Assembly (NCBI GenBank): GCA_009692305.1
Contig: SHZK01000006.1
Span: 1 to 64,000 of the forward strand
DNA: 64,000 nucleotides
Direction: 5' to 3'
DNA from: Gammaproteobacteria bacterium
GTDB lineage: Bacteria > Pseudomonadota > Gammaproteobacteria > Pseudomonadales > Pseudohongiellaceae
This document shows positions 26,487 through 34,046 of the stretch, in pieces. The position numbers and the translations under genes are program-made. The notes beneath the pieces are model-generated. The model was not told the origin of the DNA. It was given only the letters and a program-made list of their open reading frames with translations, and searched no databases. Positions within the stretch are counted from its first letter, which is position 1. Every line of letters starts with the position of its first letter.

Positions 26487-26739
26487 AACGCTCTACCTCA
26501 GTTTGGCGTGAGCGTCTCACAGAAATTATTCGAATTTTCTCATTCCGATAAGTAACAATTGCTGACCAATATTTTTTGGAAATCATGCCTATAAGCAGAT
26601 ACCGGGGCTCGTCATCCGATTAGACTTGTACTTCAAGCAGATCAGGATCGTTCCACAATTTTTGAGCCAGCACGAAATCAATACCGTGCTTTTCACGGTT
26701 AGATTGGCTCTTATCAGGGTCGAATTCGAAAGCGTGCAT
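26476..26739 (-). pseudogene. brnT: BrnT-type toxin, interrupted by a stop codon
   Basis: From ATG 26739 the frame reads MHAFEFDPDKSQSNREKHGIDF, the BrnT ribonuclease start, and ends RIISVRRSRQTEVERYES, the BrnT end. Codon 40 is TAA (26620-26622), between LEVQV and SDDEPRYLLIG. Length (87 codons) and both ends are intact, so the single stop inactivates the toxin. Toxin-antitoxin pairs are frequent in integron cassette arrays, which fits the neighbourhood. Confidence 0.85.
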
Positions 26740-26760
26740 TGGTATAGAAAATATACCAAT
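26738..26760. promoter_or_regulatory. Palindromic operator at the brnTA start
   Basis: ATTGGTATA and its exact complement TATACCAAT are separated by five bases, overlapping the toxin start codon. BrnA antitoxins autorepress through such palindromes, so this is the probable operator. Confidence 0.6.
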
Positions 26761-26867
26761 AATATCCCTATTGCCAGAGAGCCAGGATCGACAGTGGACT
26801 GCTAAAGGGCGGTTCAGCTGCGCGGGTCAGCTGCGCCACCCTGCGAACTCCGACCCTCATTGCCTGG

Positions 26868-27239
26868 TCACTTTGGGTTCTTACGGGAAAGCAGTAACTG
26901 TTCCGCCAAGTCGGTGATCACCCATTCCTGCTCGATAAGTTCCCCATTAAACTGACTCACTACCATATCTCGCCAGACTAGCTTGCGGCCGCTCCCAGGA
27001 AATCCCTTGAAAGCCCCTGAATGGACAGCAGTCATTGTTCTTTGCCAGGCAATTTTGTCTGCCCCTTCGAGCAACACCTCTACCTTGATCTCGATGTTCG
27101 AGAATGCACTCAGTAACGCACTCAGGGTGCTCTCAACTGCGGAATGTCCGCCAACAAGCTTTTTGCCAGTAAGGTGTACAGAGTAGTCCGGCGAAAAATA
27201 CTTTGGCATTGCCTTCAGGTTGCCGCTTGCGATGAGACG
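26868..27239 (-). pseudogene. SnoaL-like (NTF2-fold) protein lacking its N-terminus
   Basis: The frame encodes LIASGNLKAMPKYFSPDYSVHLTGKK, then SNIEIKVEVLLEGADKIAWQ, GFPGSGRKLVWRDMVVSQFNG and ELIEQEWVITDL, the pattern of SnoaL/ester-cyclase-like proteins. The first helix of the fold is missing because the frame begins inside a glyoxalase fragment. An internal ATG at 27209 could start a protein of 113 residues, but this also lacks the first helix. Confidence 0.6.
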
Positions 27240-27442
27240 CTCTCGGTTTCAAAGTAGATTACACAGCCATTATTTCCGTGCGTCTGCTCAGTCTTGTGAA
27301 TAGAAAATGTTGCTTCGCCTTGCGGACACTCGAACCTGGCATAATGGTCAGCCTCCACAATTTGGATAAATCCCATTTTCTTGTAGAACGCTACTGACTC
27401 CGCGATATTGATGGCAGGAAGTGTTACCTGATTGAGATTCAC
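27215..27442 (-). pseudogene. Glyoxalase/bleomycin-resistance-like fold, C-terminally truncated
   Basis: The 75-residue frame begins as a VOC-family protein (MNLNQVTLPAINIAESVAFYKKMGF, HYARFECPQGEATFSIHKTEQ, GCVIYFETES) and then runs into the SnoaL-like gene, ending SSQAAT. Half of the usual 120-130 residues is missing. A deletion seems to have joined the first half of this gene to the later part of the SnoaL gene. Confidence 0.7.
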
Positions 27443-27508
27443 AATATATTTTCCGTTCTAGCCATGACTCAACACCAAAATCAAAGAGCTCAGAGTATCT
27501 TTATTTCG

Positions 27509-27550
27509 CGGCAATCACTGGATCAAGTTACCTTGACTCCTTTGATTTTG
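27509..27550. repeat. REP-like half element
   Basis: GCAATCACTGGATCAAGTTACCTTGACTCCTTTGATT. The GCAATCACTGGATCAA core is shared with the loops of the repeats near 59604 and 60866. Confidence 0.6.
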
Positions 27551-27554
27551 AAAC

Positions 27555-27968
27555 TTACTCGACTGGATTGCTGACACTTTCAATTTGACGCTTAACAGAC
27601 ATTGGGTCGTCAATGCCCTTGAACTCGAAATCGCTAATGCCGTGACCGGTGATCTTGATGGTGCCAAATCCGAAGATGCGCCCAAAGATGCCTTGGTTGA
27701 TTTCCACCGTTTCGATGGATTTGAGTTTCATTTCTTGTGTCTTTCGACTGATGATCCCGGTTTTAATTATCACGCGCTTGTTGGTGACGCCTTGCTCCGT
27801 GAACTTAAGCCGCAGGAATTCGTAGATGGCAAGGAGCCACGTAATACCAAGCGTTACAATGCCGAGGATTATCCACATGACCATTGGAATCCAAGAAAAC
27901 CAATGATACTTGAAAACGCCCTCGACCTGTTCGCCGGTCGACAACGACTGTTCAATATAAGACGGCAT
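27555..27968 (-). CDS. Membrane protein with a bacterial PH domain
   Basis: A 137-residue protein with two membrane helices (about 27-53) and a C-terminal bacterial PH domain (YEFLRLKFTEQGVTNKRVIIKTGIISRKTQEMKLKSIETVEINQGIFGRIFGFGTIKITG), the YdbT/DUF304 type. This looks intact. The role of such proteins is not established. It lies between two REP-like elements in the decayed region. Confidence 0.8.
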   Translation of the reverse strand: MPSYIEQSLSTGEQVEGVFKYHWFSWIPMVMWIILGIVTLGITWLLAIYEFLRLKFTEQGVTNKRVIIKTGIISRKTQEMKLKSIETVEINQGIFGRIFGFGTIKITGHGISDFEFKGIDDPMSVKRQIESVSNPVE

Positions 27969-28030
27969 AACACTCCCTCGTGGTATTGTGAGTACTATCT
28001 ATCAAAACAACAGCAAATTGAGGCAAATTG

Positions 28031-28094
28031 AGGGTCAGGTCTTGATTTTTGCCTATGCGATCAATTACCAGGGCAAAAGGCAAGACCTGACCCT
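28031..28094. repeat. REP-like hairpin (AGGGTCAGGTCTTG)
   Basis: Perfect 14-bp arms at 28031-28044 and 28081-28094, with a second inner pairing TTTTTGCC/GGCAAAAGG. It can fold into a hairpin of 64 nt. Confidence 0.8.
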
Positions 28095-28126
28095 CGGATT
28101 TACGCTCTTTGATTTACCCCTGTGAT

Positions 28127-28765
28127 TTATTGAACGGCGGAAGTCGTCGAAGCGGACGCCGCAACCGCCGACCCAGTTCCATATTCCGGCACGTTGCGCT
28201 GGAAAACCCGCCAATAGTGCCACTCCTCCGTGACGATTTCGTTGCCGTCGGTACCTGCTTCTTTCACGATGGAGTCTCTCTCCCCTCGTAATCGGGCAAC
28301 CTCATCCCGGTCTTGGACCAATGCCACTGTCATTTCGTAGATCTTTCCGTCAATCTTCAGGCGCACGCGCGGATCGCGCTCGACGTTTCTCCACCACGCC
28401 TTGGAGTAGGGGAACTGCTTGTTCAATCGGAATGTTTGCGCACTCGACTGCAGGTAGAGTTCGTCGCCACGTGGCACTAGTAGCACAGTGACGGAGTGGG
28501 GGATACCGTACCAGGTTCGAGTCTCAAGCTCGGTTGCGTTCGGGCCGAAGGGGTCACCGAACTGATTGACCCAGTCCCAATTCGTCACCGCCTCCTGGAC
28601 AACCTCCCCCGCCAGCCACAATCCCGGTCTGGCCGACCGGCCGGATTTGGCGTATTCCTCGGCACTGGGATGTCCCGGCGAGAGCCCGGTCACGCGCAGT
28701 GTCAAGAGTGCCCCCACCACGAGGACCCCGATCACCAGCAAGCTAATCTTCAATGACTTCATCAT
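28127..28765 (-). CDS. Membrane-anchored protein with a PNPOx/F420-nitroreductase-like split barrel
   Basis: The 212-residue protein has one N-terminal membrane helix (about 5-25). The rest contains TRTWYGIPHSVTVLLVPRGDELYLQSS, WWRNVERDPRVRLKIDGKIYEMTVALV and VTEEWHYWRVFQ, a pattern of small flavin/deazaflavin-binding split-barrel proteins. The family call is by general resemblance and not certain. It overlaps by 23 bp the end of the readthrough frame of the truncated methyltransferase upstream. Confidence 0.55.
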   Translation of the reverse strand: MMKSLKISLLVIGVLVVGALLTLRVTGLSPGHPSAEEYAKSGRSARPGLWLAGEVVQEAVTNWDWVNQFGDPFGPNATELETRTWYGIPHSVTVLLVPRGDELYLQSSAQTFRLNKQFPYSKAWWRNVERDPRVRLKIDGKIYEMTVALVQDRDEVARLRGERDSIVKEAGTDGNEIVTEEWHYWRVFQRNVPEYGTGSAVAASASTTSAVQ

Positions 28766-28789
28766 CTTTGTTCTCCCACAAAAGAAAAA

Positions 28790-28823
28790 GGGACGGAGGG
28801 ATTACTTTTAATCCCTCCGTCCC
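28790..28823. repeat. Hairpin repeat GGGACGGAGGGATTA, copy 1
   Basis: Perfect 15-bp arms (28790-28804, 28809-28823) with a 4-nt loop. The identical arms recur at 29404-29438, and half of the motif (TTTAATCCCTCCGTC) at about 47700-47715. It interrupts the methyltransferase gene. Confidence 0.85.
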
Positions 28824-29252
28824 CTTTAATTCTTCAGCCGCGTCCTGCGACCGCAGGGCGCGAACTGGTTGAGCTGTATAAGGTGGTGCGAGCGCTCGAT
28901 GCCAATCCTGTGCCTTGAAGTCGGCTTTGACAAATCTTGCCGCCTCGAATCCCGCAAGGCGTTTCTGGCTCAGCTCAAGCATGTGCTCTGAAAAATCGAG
29001 AAGCGTGTAGCTTTCCAGATTCGGGCAGCTTTGGAGAACGAAATCAGCTAGGTAGCCAGGCCCCGCCCCGAGCTCGAGCACTCTCGCTCCAGGCGGAAGA
29101 GTACTGACAAGATTAGCGAATCGTTGACGCATAGGATCGCGCCAGGGTTTGCCAACTTCACAGGCCGACACCCAAGCACCGGCCTGCTTGGCGTCGTGGA
29201 AGTCGACACCGGGTGGAACGTCTATTTGCGGATCGGTGTAGTGGATGGCCAT
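28824..29252 (-). pseudogene. SAM-dependent methyltransferase, C-terminally truncated
   Basis: The frame from ATG 29252 encodes a class I methyltransferase N-terminus: RVLELGAGPGYLADFVL (motif I), YTLLDFSEHMLELSQKRL and ARFVKADFKAQDW. It then runs into AQPVRALRSQDAAEEL and through the GGGACGG hairpin to a stop at 28743. About 125 residues remain of a protein that should be about 190 or more. The gene begins 10 bp after a GTTAGGC core, as integron cassette genes do. Confidence 0.75.
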
Positions 29253-29262
29253 GAGATGGAAT

Positions 29263-29309
29263 GCCTAACAGTCTATAAAAAGAGCCTTCGGCCTTTTTAA
29301 AATATTAGA
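29263..29309. other. Possible degenerate attC site
   Basis: On the minus strand a GTTAGGC core (29263-29269, exact GTTRRRY) precedes the truncated methyltransferase. About 40 bp away ATTAGAA could be the remnant of the other core. Between them a hairpin AAAAAGAGCC/GGCCTTTTT could also act as a terminator. At 47 bp it is shorter than a normal attC. Confidence 0.4.
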
Positions 29310-29403
29310 AGGCATACCCTATTTTTTTTGACTGAGTTGAATCTACTCCACAACCCACTGTTTTGACTAGCGTTTAATGGAACAGATAGTTTAGCGAGAA
29401 AAG

Positions 29404-29438
29404 GGGACGGAGGGATTAAAAAATAATCCCTCCGTCCC
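29404..29438. repeat. Hairpin repeat GGGACGGAGGGATTA, copy 2
   Basis: The same 15-bp perfect arms as at 28790-28823, but with an A5 loop in place of CTTT. It lies inside the remnant of a small cassette gene and supplies its stop codon. Confidence 0.85.
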
Positions 29439-29517
29439 TTTTAATTCCAAAGCCGATTATAGAAAGGAGCACAAGCCCAAGAAGGATGCGGAGTGCTTTC
29501 TGGAATTTCTCTTTCAT
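29416..29517 (-). pseudogene. Remnant of a small membrane-protein cassette gene
   Basis: From ATG 29517 the frame encodes MKEKFQKALRILLGLVLLSI-IGFGIKR, a single N-terminal helix, then enters the GGGACGG hairpin and stops at 29416. It begins 12 bp after the GTTAGAG core that ends the attC site, so it was probably the second cassette of the integron and has been cut by the repeat. Confidence 0.55.
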
Positions 29518-29529
29518 CTTGCTAGTACG

Positions 29530-29631
29530 CTCTAACGCCGCTGCCAAGGGGCCAAGTGAAGCTGTCATGACTTTTGCGCCAGCAAAAGGCATGACAGCTT
29601 TGCTTTATCACTCTTGGGCACCTTGTTAGCG
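29530..29631. other. Integron attC recombination site
   Basis: The 102-bp imperfect palindrome is bounded by CTCTAAC (29530-29536) and GTTAGCG (29625-29631). The inner part pairs well: AAGCTGTCATG (29559-29569) with CATGACAGCTT (29590-29600), and flanking CCAAGTGA with TCACTCTTGG. Read on the minus strand its first core is CGCTAAC. The boundary core in front of the cassette gene is GTTAGCG (30011-30017), its exact complement, as expected for one mobile cassette. The stop codon of the cassette gene lies within the first core. Confidence 0.85.
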
Positions 29632-30000
29632 ATTCTCTGCACTTTTGCTCAAGTTCGTGGCGCGACCAAAAACTAGAAAGTAGCCCGCCGGGATAATGGC
29701 CACGATGTTAAGGACTCCGATGAACGCGAATAGTCCTGGCGACCCCAGCACATACAAACCTATTGGGAGAATTGAACCCAGTGACGCCAGCAGCTGACCC
29801 ATCCCGCTTCCCTTCATCGAAGCAAATACTCCGAAAAGAGCAACCAAGATCATGACCATGCCAGGAATGGTAATCGTCTCGCCCGTACTGGCATAGGGAT
29901 TAAAAAACCAGAGCACAATCCACAGGACTAAGGATGACGTCCATATGCTCACGCCAGCAATTCGCCACAGCTTATCTCGACGATCAGTAGCCATGCTCAA
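29626..30000 (-). CDS. Integron cassette gene: small four-helix membrane protein
   Basis: The 124-residue protein has four predicted helices (about 13-33, 45-60, 68-86, 90-112) and no motif I know. It fills a 386-bp cassette between GTTAGCG cores at 30011-30017 and the attC at 29530-29631. Its orientation, facing away from the integrase, is that of cassettes inserted at attI. It is the only apparently complete cassette left next to the integrase. Confidence 0.75.
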   Translation of the reverse strand: MSMATDRRDKLWRIAGVSIWTSSLVLWIVLWFFNPYASTGETITIPGMVMILVALFGVFASMKGSGMGQLLASLGSILPIGLYVLGSPGLFAFIGVLNIVAIIPAGYFLVFGRATNLSKSAENR

Positions 30001-30344
30001 TCCGTGGGCTCGCTAACATTTGATTAGTAAGTCCACTCACTAATTCCTTGTTGCATACCACGAAGTCTATAACTCAACCCCTTGCCTCACAAGACAATAA
30101 ATCCTCATTTCGGGGTTTAGCATTCCCTGGATAGCGTGCTGAGGATTATTCCTGCGTCCCCCTAACTGGTGAATTCTGTGTCCTCGTAATTGGGGCTCGT
30201 CAGAACTATGCGATTGATATTTCTCAATTTGGACAACTCAATCCCCGGATAGCGTGCGGTTGCTTATTGAATTAGCGTGCATTCTTGACCGGTGGGTATT
30301 CCTGATCTATTTCTGTAGTAGATGTATTGCAAAAGGAGATTCCA
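30001..30344. promoter_or_regulatory. Probable attI region upstream of the integron integrase
   Basis: It contains the cassette boundary core CGCTAAC (30011-30017) and three copies of an AGCGTGC motif: GGATAGCGTGC at 30129-30139 and 30247-30257, and TTAGCGTGC at 30272-30280. Direct repeats beside the insertion point are a feature of attI sites, where they bind the integrase. AAAGGAG stands just before the integrase start. No other gene is seen. Confidence 0.5.
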
Positions 30345-31050
30345 GTGGCCAGTCCATTTATTCAGTCGATCCGGGACGACATGCGCTAGCGTGGCTATGC
30401 GCTCAAGACGGAAAAGAGCTATCTAACCTGGATCACCGCGTACATCAGGTTTCATCGCAACAGGCATCCGCAGGAGATGGGGTCAGATGAGATCAAGTCG
30501 TTTCTGAGTTGGCTGGCGGTGGATCGCCATGTCGCGGTGAATACTCAAAAAGTGGCGCTGAATTCGCTGGCGTATCTGTATCAGAAATTCCTCAAGCGGG
30601 AGTTGGGCGAGTTAGGATTTGCTCTTGCGAAAAGGCAGCGCCATCTTCCCATAGTGCTTTCTCGGGATGAAGTGGGAAGCATTCTTTCCTGCCTGTCTGG
30701 TCGCAACCGTCTGATCATTCAGATAATGTATGGTAGCGGACTGCGCGTTAATGAATGTCTTCGATTGCGCATACAGGATCTGGATCTTCAACATCTATCT
30801 TTGACGATTCACGATGGCAAGGGGCACAAGGATCGCAAAACCCTGCTGGGCATGTCGCTGTTGCCCGCCCTGAATGCTGCCGTGCGAATGGCAATCCGGG
30901 TACAGGCCGAGGGCAATATTCAGGTTGCTGGGCCACAATGACGTGAGTACGACACAGATTTACACGCATGTTTTGGGCAAGCATTTCGCTGGCACTGCCA
31001 ATCCGCTGGACCGGCTGGCAGTTCCACCCACACCAAACGATCCAAGCTGA
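30345..31050 (+). pseudogene. intI: Integron-type tyrosine recombinase (IntI-like), degenerate
   Basis: From GTG 30345 the frame encodes SPFIQSIRDDMR, a TAG at codon 15 (30387-30389), then RGYALKTEKSYLTWITAYIRFH and the SAM-like N-domain, ILSCLSGRNRLIIQIMYGSGLRVNECLRLRIQDLD (first catalytic arginine) up to VQAEGNIQ. There a deletion of roughly 90 codons removes the integron-specific insert and the HxxR box. The sequence resumes, in another frame, with [24 protein letters not shown], holding the catalytic tyrosine, and stops at 31048-31050. HFAGT and [16 protein letters not shown] are typical of IntI. The enzyme cannot be active. Confidence 0.88.
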
Positions 31051-31065
31051 CTTGCAACCCGGCGC

Positions 31066-32268
31066 TCAAGCCCGACTCAACACCCGACCCAGCTCCACCA
31101 AACTCGCTAGGTTATGACTGCTGCGAAAATCATCCACCCACGGCAGCATTGCCTTAATGCCCTTGGCCCGCGCCTCAAATCCTTCATAGCGGAGTAGTGG
31201 ATTCAACCAGATCAAGCGCTTGGTAGATTTGGACAGCCGCTCCATCTGTCCCTCCAATCCGGCAGCCTCATCCCGGTCCAGGCCGTCTGATATGATGAGT
31301 GTTATGGCCGCTTGGCCCAGCACGCGGCGTGACCACCTGGCATTAAACTCTTTCAGGCAAGCGCCGATGCGCGTACCGCCGGCCCAGTCATTCACCGCCG
31401 CCGCCACATTATCCAGCGCCACATCTACATCACGATGTCGCAGGTGGCGGCTGATGTTGGTGAGGCGGGTGGCAAACACGAAGGTGTGGACGCGGTCGCG
31501 GTCGTTGGTGACCGCGTGCATGAAGTGCAGGAACATGCGTGAGTATCGATTCATGGAACCGGAGATGTCGCACAGGATAACAAGTGTTGGATGGCGGCGT
31601 CTTGGTCGCTTGAATTTCAGGGGGATGGCGTTGCCCGCGCGCAACGAGGCGCGCAGGGTGGTGCGCATGTCGATCTGCGCGCCGCGGTTGTCCCTGGTAA
31701 AGCGCCGTGTGGGTACGTCCATGATGGGCAGGCGCAATTGGGCTATCGCTTTCTTCGCCGCGACCAGTTCGGCGGCGGTCATTTGTTCGAAGTCGATTTT
31801 TTGCAGGACTTCTCGTTTTGAATAAGTGAATGCTGCGTCCAGTTCTACTTCATCAGATTTTGGCTCCTGGTGTTCTTTGCCTGAGTCAGTCCCCATCGCA
31901 TCCGCCAGCCGCCGGCTCATTTCCTGAAAATCCTGTTCGTGCTCGACGCGCACAGTGGGCAACATGGCCGACATCAATCGCTCCATGATGCGCGGATTGC
32001 GCCAGAAGATGTGAAAGGCCTGATCGAACAGGCTGCGCTGGTCGGCGCGGTTCACGAACAGCGCGAACATGCACCAGTAGAAGTCTTCTCTGAGTCCAAT
32101 GCCGAGGGTCTTCACCGCGGTGACGGCATCCAGCACCCGGTCGGGGCCGACCGGCATGCCGGCGGAGCGCAGTAGGCGCGCGAAGTAGAGGATGTTTTCG
32201 GCCATGCGGCCATCGGGGTAATCGAAGTTATGAGGGGTCGAGTCTGCTTCGATCATATCGACGCCCAT
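31066..32268 (-). CDS. coxE: CoxE-like protein with a von Willebrand A domain
   Basis: A 400-residue protein of the CoxE family. The N-terminal half is helical (FARLLRSAGMPVGPDRVLDAV, RADQRSLFDQAFHIFW). The C-terminal half is a VWA domain with a MIDAS motif DISGSMNRYS, GGTRIGACLKEFN and IISDGLDRDE. In Oligotropha carboxidovorans CoxE acts with the AAA ATPase CoxD in assembling the Cu-S-Mo site of CO dehydrogenase. It is the last gene of the cox-like operon and lies 3 bp after coxD. Confidence 0.88.
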   Translation of the reverse strand: MGVDMIEADSTPHNFDYPDGRMAENILYFARLLRSAGMPVGPDRVLDAVTAVKTLGIGLREDFYWCMFALFVNRADQRSLFDQAFHIFWRNPRIMERLMSAMLPTVRVEHEQDFQEMSRRLADAMGTDSGKEHQEPKSDEVELDAAFTYSKREVLQKIDFEQMTAAELVAAKKAIAQLRLPIMDVPTRRFTRDNRGAQIDMRTTLRASLRAGNAIPLKFKRPRRRHPTLVILCDISGSMNRYSRMFLHFMHAVTNDRDRVHTFVFATRLTNISRHLRHRDVDVALDNVAAAVNDWAGGTRIGACLKEFNARWSRRVLGQAAITLIISDGLDRDEAAGLEGQMERLSKSTKRLIWLNPLLRYEGFEARAKGIKAMLPWVDDFRSSHNLASLVELGRVLSRA

Positions 32269-32271
32269 AAA

Positions 32272-33201
32272 CTAAGTTCTGCCTGAGTCCAGCCTGGCAA
32301 GTTCCTGCTTCACCTGCTCCAGCAATTGTGCCGCCTCGCTGCCGCGAATCTTCGCGATATCGTCCTGGTATTTCAGCAACGCGCCTAACGTGTTGTCGAT
32401 GGTGTCGCCATCCAGTGCCACTTTGTCCAGTTGCGTCAGTGCATCGGCCCAGTCAAGCGTCTCAGCCACGCCGGGCAACTTGAACAAATCCTGTTCCCGG
32501 AGTTTCTGCACGAAGGCGACCAGTTGCTGGCTTAACTGCCGATTGATGCCGGGCAGTTTGGTGGTGACGATCTGCAATTCTCTGGCGGCAGTGGGGTAGT
32601 CCACCCAGTGATACAGGCAGCGCCGCTTCAGCGCGTCGTGAATCTCGCGCGTGCGGTTGGAGGTGATGATGACGATGGGCGGATGTGCTGCTTTGATGGT
32701 GCCGATTTCGGGAATGGTGATCTGGTAGTCCGACAGGATTTCCAGCAGATAGGCCTCGAACGGTTCGTCAGTGCGGTCCAGTTCGTCGATCAATAATACG
32801 GGTGGTCCATTTTCGTCGCTGCGCAGCGCCTGTAGTAAAGGCCGCTCGATCAGGAAGTCTTTCGACATTACATCCATCGCCAGCTTGTCGCGGTCCACCT
32901 TGCCTGCCGCTTCTGCGAGACGAATCTCGATCATCTGTCTGGAATAGTTCCATTCGTATACCGCTGAGGATACGTCCAGACCTTCATAGCATTGCAATCG
33001 CACGAGGCGGCGGCCGAGTGCCTTCGATAGGACCTTCGCGATCTCGGTCTTGCCGACACCGGCTTCGCCTTCCAGAAACAAGGGGCGGCCCATTCTTAAT
33101 GCGAGGAACAAGGTGGTGGCGAGACTGCGGTCGGCGATGTAGTCGCCCTGGTTTAACAGGGCGAGGGTGTCTTCGATGGTGGCGGGTAAGGCAGAACTCA
33201 T
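32272..33201 (-). CDS. coxD: MoxR-family AAA+ ATPase, CoxD-like
   Basis: The 309-residue ATPase has Walker A EGEAGVGKTE, Walker B PVLLIDELDRTDEPFEAYLLEILSD, sensor 1 IVIITSNRTREI and the arginine-rich LKRRCLYHWVDYP. It matches MoxR/CoxD chaperone-like ATPases that work with VWA proteins on metal-enzyme maturation. The start at 33201 (MSSALPAT) gives the usual length; the frame is open to 33240 within coxM. Confidence 0.9.
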   Translation of the reverse strand: MSSALPATIEDTLALLNQGDYIADRSLATTLFLALRMGRPLFLEGEAGVGKTEIAKVLSKALGRRLVRLQCYEGLDVSSAVYEWNYSRQMIEIRLAEAAGKVDRDKLAMDVMSKDFLIERPLLQALRSDENGPPVLLIDELDRTDEPFEAYLLEILSDYQITIPEIGTIKAAHPPIVIITSNRTREIHDALKRRCLYHWVDYPTAARELQIVTTKLPGINRQLSQQLVAFVQKLREQDLFKLPGVAETLDWADALTQLDKVALDGDTIDNTLGALLKYQDDIAKIRGSEAAQLLEQVKQELARLDSGRT

Positions 33202-33223
33202 GACGTAGCTTGAAAGTCCTGCG

Positions 33224-34018
33224 CTATTTACACGCTTCAACAGCGCGCTGCGTCATCACTTTCACCAGATGGGCGCGGTACTCGGCGCTGGCGTGAATGT
33301 CGGCGTTCATTTTATCCACTGGCATTATTACCTTGTCCACTGCAGCGGTGGAGAATTCTTTGTTCAAGGCTTCCTCCAGACGCATGCCGCGATGGGCGCA
33401 GGGTGTGGCACCGGTTATGCCGATGCGCACGCCGTCATTCGTCTTTGCCAGGAACACGCCGACGATGGCATAGCGCGAGGCCGGGTTTTCAAACTTCATA
33501 TAGGCGGCGGCTTTTGGTTTGGTAAAACTGACGGAGATGATCAGTTCGTCCTCGGCCAGCGCGGTCTCGAACATGCCGGTGAAGAATTCATCGCCGTCGA
33601 TCTCGCCTTTGCTGGTATTAATAGTGGCGCCGAGTGCGATCACCGCGGCCGGGTAATCTGCGGCGGGGTCGTTGTTGGCGATGGAGCCGCCGATGGTGCC
33701 GCGATTGCGCACGGCGGGATCACCGATGTTGCCGGCGAGTTTCGCCAGCGCGGGCAGCAGTCTCTGCACATCCTTCGAAGCCGCGACTGCGGCGTGGGTG
33801 GTCATAGCGCCGATGGTAATCGTGTCGCCTTTCACCGTAATGCCTAGAAGTTCCTTGATGCCGCCGAGATCAATGACATCGGACGGGCTGGCGAGGCGAT
33901 GCTTCATGGTGGGCAGCATGGTCATGCCGCCAGCCACGAACTTGCCATCGCTGGCTTTGCGCAGTGCCTTGATGGCGTCGTCGACGCTGCCGGGTTTGTG
34001 ATAATTAAAGTCGTACAT
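33224..34018 (-). CDS. coxM: Molybdenum hydroxylase FAD-binding medium subunit, CoxM-like
   Basis: The 264-residue protein starts [19 protein letters not shown] and has the two FAD loops ([15 protein letters not shown] and [29 protein letters not shown]). The second loop has the form typical of the form II (BMS) CO-dehydrogenase group. It carries electrons from the iron-sulfur subunit to quinone or another acceptor. It lies between coxL and coxD on the minus strand. Confidence 0.9.
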   Translation of the reverse strand: MYDFNYHKPGSVDDAIKALRKASDGKFVAGGMTMLPTMKHRLASPSDVIDLGGIKELLGITVKGDTITIGAMTTHAAVAASKDVQRLLPALAKLAGNIGDPAVRNRGTIGGSIANNDPAADYPAAVIALGATINTSKGEIDGDEFFTGMFETALAEDELIISVSFTKPKAAAYMKFENPASRYAIVGVFLAKTNDGVRIGITGATPCAHRGMRLEEALNKEFSTAAVDKVIMPVDKMNADIHASAEYRAHLVKVMTQRAVEACK

Positions 34019-34046
34019 GGTTCAGTCCTCGTGTTCTGTTGCGGGC

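Noticed and set aside
29276-29299. AAAAAGAGCC/GGCCTTTTT as a simple terminator only
   Set aside because: It lies exactly between GTTAGGC and ATTAGAA, so it may be the core of a degenerate attC; I list it there instead, with low confidence.
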